A stretch of 64,000 nt of DNA from Pseudoips prasinana (Eukaryota; Arthropoda; Insecta; Lepidoptera; Nolidae): positions 4,300,501 to 4,364,500 of the forward strand of contig OX621263.1 of NCBI GenBank assembly GCA_951640165.1, given 5' to 3'. Position 1 is the first letter of the stretch. The number at the start of each line of letters is the position of its first letter. Both the position numbers and the translations under genes were made by a program. This document shows, one piece after another, positions 58,000-64,000 of this stretch. Under the pieces are notes generated by a model. The model ran no database searches, had not been told where the DNA came from, and was given only the letters and a program-made list of their open reading frames with translations.

Positions 58000-58135
58000 T
58001 TTTAACAATTCATGTACCTAAATATCTATATGTAACTAGAAATAATTATGTATACTTAATTATATCGCTACAAACATGTTCTGACTATTTACAAGCGCTT
58101 TTTAAAGTCTACGTGAGTAAAAACATTTTTTATTT
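58000..58135 (+). repeat. L-family tail fragment
   Basis: GTACCTAAATATCTATATGT, TGTTCTGACTATTTACAAGC and AAAGTCTACGTGAGTAAAAA match the L tail in forward orientation. Confidence 0.55.
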
Positions 58136-58565
58136 TGTTTAAAAAAATATATTTTATAATAGTAATGATATTTAGCTAGCTTGTATTAAGTTATTGTGAA
58201 AGAGGTTATGTTTAAGTTGTAATGCTTGTTTTTAAACCAAATATAAAAACTTGGTAATAGTAACTCTATATATTTCCCCGACAATACTTAATTCAGTACC
58301 AAAGAAATCCGTATCCTCCATACACCGTACAAAATGGTGGATTTACATAAAAATACAATATAATCAACATATGAGCGGTTGAAGTTAGCCAAATCGACTG
58401 TGAAACCCATTCGGAAGGATTTGTCGCAATAAATAAAAGTGGTTGGCCAATAGTACATTATGTATTAAGCAAGGAGGTTGTTAAACTAACGAGAAATTAA
58501 ATTAAAAAGTTGTGCCACCGATTTTAATTTTTACAACATTGAACTAATTTAAATGTAATTACATC

Positions 58566-58583
58566 TCTCTCTCTCTCTCTCTC
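58566..58583. repeat. (TC)n microsatellite
   Basis: Uninterrupted CT dinucleotides in AT-rich sequence. Confidence 0.8.
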
Positions 58584-58706
58584 TAATATAGCTCGTATGA
58601 AAAGAACAGGTTCTTTTTGGAATTAAAACTTCCTTAGCTTTTGGGATGGGTAAAAAATTTTAAACTCGCGTCAGAACACACAGATATTCGTAAGACGGAG
58701 GGTCTT

Positions 58707-58993
58707 TTTTAAGGGTTCCGTACCCAAAGGGTAAAACGGGACCCTATTACTAAGACTTCACTGTCTGTCTGTCCCTCGGTCACCAGGCTGTATCTCATGA
58801 ACCGTGATAGTTAGACAGTTGAAATTTTGCCGCTATCATAAGTAATCACAACCAATACTAAAAAACTAAATAAAATAAATATTTATGGGGGCTCCCATAC
58901 AACAAACGTGAATTTTTTTCTCATTTTTATAAATAATGGTACAGAGCCCTTCGTGCACGAGTCCGACTTGCACTTGGCCGGTTTTTTTTTGAA
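58707..58993 (-). repeat. 'GGCCAAGTG' repeat, short subtype
   Basis: On the minus strand it begins CCGGCCAAGTGCAAGTCGGA and ends GGGTACGGAACCCTT. It separates two copies of a block containing GGGATGGGTAAAAAATTTTA and ACTCGCGTCAGAACA (58618-58705 and 58993-59105). Confidence 0.65.
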
Positions 58994-59099
58994 GTGAAAA
59001 CTTCATTAGCTTCGTTGTGCACTTTTGGGATGGGTAAAAAATTTTAAACTCGCGTCAGAACATGTGACCAGATCGAATATTCGTGAGACGGGGGGTCTT

Positions 59100-60115
59100 T
59101 TTTTTAGTCACACGACCGCAACATTTTTGAAGTGAAAACTTCTTTAGCGGCGTTGTGTAATTTTTTTTCTTATTTATGTTAGATTTTGTACAGCCGACTG
59201 CATAACCAAATTTAGTTCTATTTTTTAAATTTATTCCCACCATAGGGAGGGAAGTATTACTATGAATCTTTACCACCCAAAAGTGGGTAGTAGCATCTTC
59301 CACTCTCTATGGTCACGGTTTTGGCGCCAACGCGGAAAAGGACGCATCGAGGCTATGTTTTATTTTCAAAAACTGGTCTAAATTCTAGTTTTTCTGTGTA
59401 AATATGGTGGATTTTTAGACATAACATCTTCGACAACGTACACAAGTGGAGGAAAGTGCGATATTGCCGTGAATTGTGATTTTCCGTGCTGAAACCAAAA
59501 CTCCATAGAAGCCTCTAGTAAAGTCTCCACTGCTTTACTGGGGTAGGACTATGACTTGACTGTGACGGACGTGATGGACATGACTGTGACGGACGTGACG
59601 GACATGACTGACTGACTTTGAAACAGAAATATTATAACTGAAGACGAGGCGGTATGGTCACAGACCTTAGCCTGCCCAAAGAGGGCAAAAAATATAAAAA
59701 AAAAATCTCTATGGTCTCTACTTTCTTGTTTTAAAAATAATTTTCACTTTTGTCGGCTGTCCGAAAGACCCGCATGATTTTATTACTTCTTTTTTTATTG
59801 GCACACACATAATACTAATCAATGCATGACAGTGAGGTATAAATTTTAAATTAGTACTAGATAATATTACTACACAAGTGGCTCGAAGAAGCAAAGGCCG
59901 ACAAACTTAAATAATAAAAAATAAAGTTTACACTGAATCACAATTTGAGCATGAATTTCATCTAAGAACACAGATAGGGTTTTAGTCCACCGAAGCCCGA
60001 TCCGTAACACCACGATAACATTGAGTCGTACCTAGGTGAACATATACCTTAATACTAATTAATTAAGACTAAAATCTTATTGTTTGTAATTCTAGAAAAG
60101 TATAAAATAAATAAA
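59100..60115. other. Stretch without recognised genes
   Basis: Only a short tandem repeat at about 59557-59622 (TGACTGTGACGGACGTGA plus TGGACA, twice, then TGACTGAC) stands out. The 82-codon minus-strand frame near 59055-59303 has no recognisable domain. Confidence 0.45.
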
Positions 60116-60620
60116 AAAAGCTTTTTATTCACGTAGACTCTAAAAAGCGCTTGTAAATGGTCAGAACATGTTTATAATTATGTCTACTTACATAGGTACA
60201 CATTGTATTGATTATCATACAATCAATACAATTATAAAAACATTTATAAACCATTTATAAAATTAATAAACATTATAAAAACATTTATAAAATTTATTTT
60301 ATACCTAATAGCAATGATATTTAGCTAGCTCGTATCAAGTTATTGTCAAAGAGATTATGTTTCAGTTTAATTATCAAAATTAAGTTTAAGCTATATTTTT
60401 ACTACATATTGTCAATGGTTCTGTCTATATTAAGGTATTATTATTATGGACCTTGTGTTAATAACGACGGTCGCGCTTTAATGCTAGCACCGGATCCAAT
60501 GCGCCCCAACTGAGAAGACCCAGCGAAACAAACTCAGTGGGTTCATCTACTACCGGTTTCGACACGACCCAGTTGAGACGGTCCGGCGAAACATACTCAA
60601 GCGGGCATGAACACGGGATT
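60116..60620 (-). repeat. L-family retroposon 3' region (long copy)
   Basis: On the minus strand this copy extends upstream to CATACTC-type and TTCGCTGGGTCTTCTCAGTT, GGGGCGCATTGGATCCG and ACAAGGTCC blocks also present at 450-560, then the tail blocks. It confirms that 436-1078 is one element. Confidence 0.6.
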
Positions 60621-60675
60621 TTGTCCACTTAGAGTCATTATTTATTTAATTGTATCAATTTTAAGTAAGCAAAAA

Positions 60676-61130
60676 TGAAAAAGGTTTTTATTCTCGTAGA
60701 CCTTAAAAAATTACTTGTAAATATTAAGAACACGTTTATTTATTTAGAAGACATTTTCTATAATATATTTAAGTATACATAATTATTAATTATGTCTAGG
60801 TAAAGACGCCAGCACAACCAGCTAACCCAATCTGTCAAATTTCTTTTATAGATTTTCAACTTTGAGGAAATTTGTCAGTTTGTACATATAGATATTTAGG
60901 TACACGGAACATTTAGAAATAATATTTAATTTGTAATAGTTTTGATTTAGTTATTTAGCTAGCTTATATATCATAAGTTATTGTGAGAGAGATTATTTAT
61001 AGGTTTAATTATCGAGATTTAAATTATTAGATATAATTTACTACATCATGTATCAATCGTTCTGTCTAATTCAATATTATTATTATCCGGACCGGACCTT
61101 GTGTTTATAAAGACGGTCGCTATTTAGTGC
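60676..61130 (-). repeat. L-family retroposon 3' region, split by MITE 'M' relic
   Basis: The same tail and the ATAAAGACGGTCGC block recur. A damaged TA-flanked MITE (60803-60882) lies inside. Confidence 0.55.
60803..60882. mobile_element. TA-flanked MITE 'M', damaged copy 5
   Basis: AGACGCCAGCACAACCAGC and the TCTGTCAAATTTCTTTTATA interior are present; the right TIR is lost. Confidence 0.55.
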
Positions 61131-61144
61131 TACCAATATTATGT

Positions 61145-61335
61145 TATGACTTAACCTTTTTTTTTTGATAAGGCAGGGGGAATGCCTTAGCATGCCACCC
61201 GCAAAAATTGTCTGCGGGTGGGTATGTCGGACTTGCACCGACTAAACCTAACCTGCCGTGGACTTCTCTTGGCGCCTGATGGGGGTATGCTGGGAACGCC
61301 TCCCGGGAACGCGGGTATGCTGCTCCGGTACCCCC
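61145..61335 (-). repeat. R1-like LINE 3' UTR fragment
   Basis: On the minus strand GCAGCATACCCGCGTTCCCG, CATCAGGCGCCAAGAG and CCACGGCAGGTTAG match 19500-19565. A further hairpin, ACCCGCAGACAATTTTTGCGGGT, is unique to this copy, as is the end at poly(A). Confidence 0.55.
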
Positions 61336-61701
61336 CTTTTGCGTCAATTTTGACTTAACCTAATCCTAACTTTCCTTTTAAAAGTTTGGATGCCGAAAAT
61401 CCTTTTGAGCATTGTTTATGACTTCGAGTGAATCTTTGTTAGGCAAGGCTAAAGCACATAAAACACACACAAGCCACCCCATCGTGGCAACCATTACTAT
61501 GATTACATCCATAAACAAAAATAACTATACAACTCGTATTAATCACAAAGTATCATAATTCAACGCCCCACAAATTACGCACGATTTCCATATTTTTATA
61601 AATCGTGCCATAAAGCAGGGTGAGCATAACGAAAATTATTTAACATAATACCCAGAACGGATATTTGTGTGCATGAATAGTGTTAATCATTTTACATTTC
61701 T

Positions 61702-61738
61702 AATCATGCGTGCATTTAAGATAAATGCACGCATGATT
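61702..61738. repeat. 16-bp perfect hairpin
   Basis: AATCATGCGTGCATTT pairs with AAATGCACGCATGATT across 5 nt. One arm and flank also occur inside the hAT-like MITE near 12275-12318. Confidence 0.7.
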
Positions 61739-61885
61739 ATCGTCCGCGCGATGTTGCCGTTGCGACTAGACGTGCGAGTGCGTCCGCGCGTGCGCCTCGG
61801 CCTTGAGCCATGTCGCGATCTCCGCAACGGGACCCGAATGATAACGTTTTGAAATGTAATGCCTGTAATGTTGTAATAACAACTA

Positions 61886-63500
61886 ATGCAGGCATACCCA
61901 ACACCATGTCTTATAATAATGAGGAGTATAGCGGTTCTTTAGACGTGTGTAGGATGTTTTCGAAGTTTTTCAGCTCGGTTTATGAACCTAATGACAATAT
62001 AATCAATGAAAGTTCTGCGATAAACAGCCAAGTAATTTTATCTAATGTTTCATTTGATAAAGGTACTGTTGCCTCTTCTCTGAAGTCTTTAGACATAACC
62101 AAGGGTTCGGGTCCGGATGGGATACCCCCTTTCTTTCTGAAACATACTGCCGAGTCGTTGAGTGTACCATTATCCTATTTATTTAACCGTAGCCTCAAGG
62201 AAGGTATCATGCCTCAGCTATGGAAGACTGCTAATGTTACGCCAGTATTTAAAGGTGGCATCAAAAATGACATTTGCAATTATCGTCCAATATCATTGCT
62301 GTCAGCCGTGTCCAAAGTCTTGGAGAGATTAGTCCATAATGCAATTTACCCTACGTTGCACAGCATCCTAATTTCTGAGCAACATGGTTTTGTTCAAAAT
62401 CGCTCCACATTAACTAACCTAGTCTTGTACTCAAATTTTTTGTTCGAAGGTATGGATAACCAACTACAGGTGGACTCAATATATACCGACTTCTGCAAGG
62501 CTTTTGACAAGGTTGACCACACGATGCTTTTACAAAAAATCGAGTATAACGGTATCCTTGGGAACCTACTCCGTTGGCTTGCGTCGTATGTTAAAAATAG
62601 AACTCAAAAGGTAGTGATTCAAGGGTTCTCTTCTGAAGTGATCACCGTCACTTCTGGTGTTCCCCAGGGCTCCATTTTGGGCCCTCTTCTCTTTGTTTTA
62701 TTCATAAACGACATTAAAAAAATGTTTCATTAACAGTAAATTCCTTTTGTACGCTGACGACTTAAAGGTTTTTAGAAAAATAAGGTCAATTGAAGATTCT
62801 GTCAAATTGCAACAAGATTTAGATAGATTCACTGCTTATTGTCTTGCTAACAAATTACATTTAAGTCTATCTAAGTGTAAATCAATCACTTTTACCAAAA
62901 AAAATAATGTCATTAATTTCCCGTACTCCCTTTGTGGTACCGCTTTAGATAAAGTTTCATTAATTAAAGACCTGGGCATTTATTTTGACTCAAAACTGCA
63001 CTTTGATGCTCACATAGATTATATCACTGCCAAGGCTTTTAAAATTTTTGGCTTTGTTAGACGGACCTGTATCTCGTTGAAGAAACCCGCCACTTTCTAA
63101 TTATTATACAAGTCACTCATTCGGTCACAACTGGAATACGCCACATGTGTTTGGAACCCCCTTTATGACAAATATAATGTCCAAATAGAATCAGTACAAC
63201 GCAAATACCTTAAATTATAAAGTTGAACGGAAGCGGTACCCATATGAGACTCTTCTCAAAAAATTTTCCCTTACAACTCTCAAAGAAAGAAGAATGTACC
63301 TTGACCAAATGTTGCTTTATAAGATCTGTAAAAATAAGCTAGACTGTGATAAATTAGTCAATCAAATATTTATTCGCATACCTAGTCGCTCCCGTCGTAT
63401 CCGTGACACCTACGCTCACAAACTATTTGCTCCTACACAGCAGAACCAACGCTGGCGAACGAGCGCCTTTCAGGCGGATAATGAAAGGTTACAACGATAA
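61886..63500 (+). pseudogene. LINE E reverse transcriptase, few lesions
   Basis: IPNTMSYNNEEYSGS, GSGPDGIPPFFLKH, NYRPISLLSAVSKVLERLVH, HGFVQNRSTLTNL, YTDFCKAFDKVDH and SGVPQGSILGPLLFVLFIND are read in one frame up to a stop at 62733. The catalytic LLYADDLKVFR lies in the next frame from 62747; a single extra base near 62730 accounts for the break. A nonsense codon at 63098-63100 and another frame break near 63220 precede the C-terminal part (RRMYLDQMLLYKICK, SRSRRIRDTYAHKLF). The motifs place it in the CR1/Jockey assemblage, distinct from LINEs A, B and C. Confidence 0.85.
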
Positions 63501-63840
63501 TTTCACTGATATTGATATATTTGCTTTGTCTATATATCAGTTTAAAAAACAGTTACTGAATAAGTTTGTCTAATTTAAATATTATTACCGTATAAATACC
63601 TATTATTAACACTGTATAATACCTAACTCACACCTACTGTATGCTACCTAGACTAAGTTAATGTTGTTGATTACCTATAGTTTGCCATAGTTGCTTGTTA
63701 CTAGTTTTACCGTTTCATATGATCTGTTGTAGATAACGATGCTGGTTGTGTGATTAACTAAGTCTTTTCTAAATAATTCTGTATTAGTATTAAGCAAATT
63801 ACGCAATTGTTTGTCGTCTCAAATAAAATAAAATAAATTA
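61886..63840 (+). mobile_element. LINE E: 5'-truncated non-LTR retrotransposon
   Basis: The unit begins within the linker before RT and ends in an (AAATA)n-type tail at about 63820-63838. Only RT and C-terminal coding sequence remain. Confidence 0.75.
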
Positions 63841-64000
63841 GTGAATTGTTGGCTTTTGTGTGTAACAAAGTGGACACACTTCCAGAGACAGCTATAGTGC
63901 AAATATGTATGAGTGCATTTGCCGATGCCGAGCGAGATTGAAAGTGCCAGGCAACTTGTTTACAAGCTGTTGTCACCTTCACGGAAACTTATGAGAAGAA
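63841..64000. other. Window end, no recognised features
   Basis: Short unremarkable sequence after the LINE E tail. Confidence 0.4.

Overview
This window looks like a transposon-packed stretch of a moth or butterfly (lepidopteran) nuclear genome. The background is AT-rich, there are no operons or bacterial-type genes, and almost every recognisable unit is a eukaryotic mobile element: non-LTR retrotransposons with microsatellite rather than long poly(A) tails, mariner elements, tRNA-derived SINEs, TIR elements and MITEs, and short non-autonomous Helitrons. The only candidate host gene is a 43-nt first coding exon on the minus strand (51050-51092), which encodes the start of a small GTPase and ends at a consensus splice donor.

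Layout. 1-8.2 kb: SINEs, four families of short Helitrons, a 5S-rRNA-like SINE nested in a tRNA SINE, intact mariner copy 1 nested in a Helitron with tandemly repeated termini, and palindromic MITEs. 8.18-11.0 kb: one 2.82-kb element with about 770-bp inverted termini and a 9-bp target duplication; a third partial arm lies at 15.06 kb. 11-21.4 kb: MITEs (one hAT-like with an 8-bp TSD), SINEs, LINE 3' fragments, a poly(A) retroposon with a 12-bp TSD. 21.4-27.9 kb: a palindromic MITE split by mariner copy 2 (3' end clipped) and a CR1/Jockey-group LINE (LINE A: ORF1, frameshifted ORF2, 3' stem-loop, TCTA tail). 28-29.1 kb: a Helitron, a PIF/Harbinger-like MITE and a SINE. 29.2-33.9 kb: broken minus-strand LINE B carrying a solo LTR. 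36.9-41.4 kb: full-length LINE C with both ORFs open. 41.5-47.2 kb: a Helitron helicase relic and a degraded LINE interrupted by a 3.3-kb TIR transposon that carries a decayed protein with a Cys-rich C-terminus and is itself interrupted by an RTE LINE; then a nearly perfect 149-bp-arm palindrome. 47.7-49.0 kb: mariner copy 3 (intact). 49-61.9 kb: repeat fragments, the GTPase exon with a 242-bp tandem repeat upstream, and RTE C-terminal relics. 61.9-63.8 kb: truncated LINE E with a few lesions.

Little here works together as a pathway; the relationships are of insertion and parasitism. Autonomous sources visible here could in principle serve short elements: LINE 3' stem-loops, RTE ends shared with RTE-derived SINE-like elements, and Helitron hairpin-CTAG ends. 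The three mariner copies are nearly identical and encode uninterrupted 339-residue transposases, so they are the youngest and most plausibly active elements. Calls rest on direct reading of motifs, ends and target duplications; no database search was possible, and clade names for LINEs are approximate.
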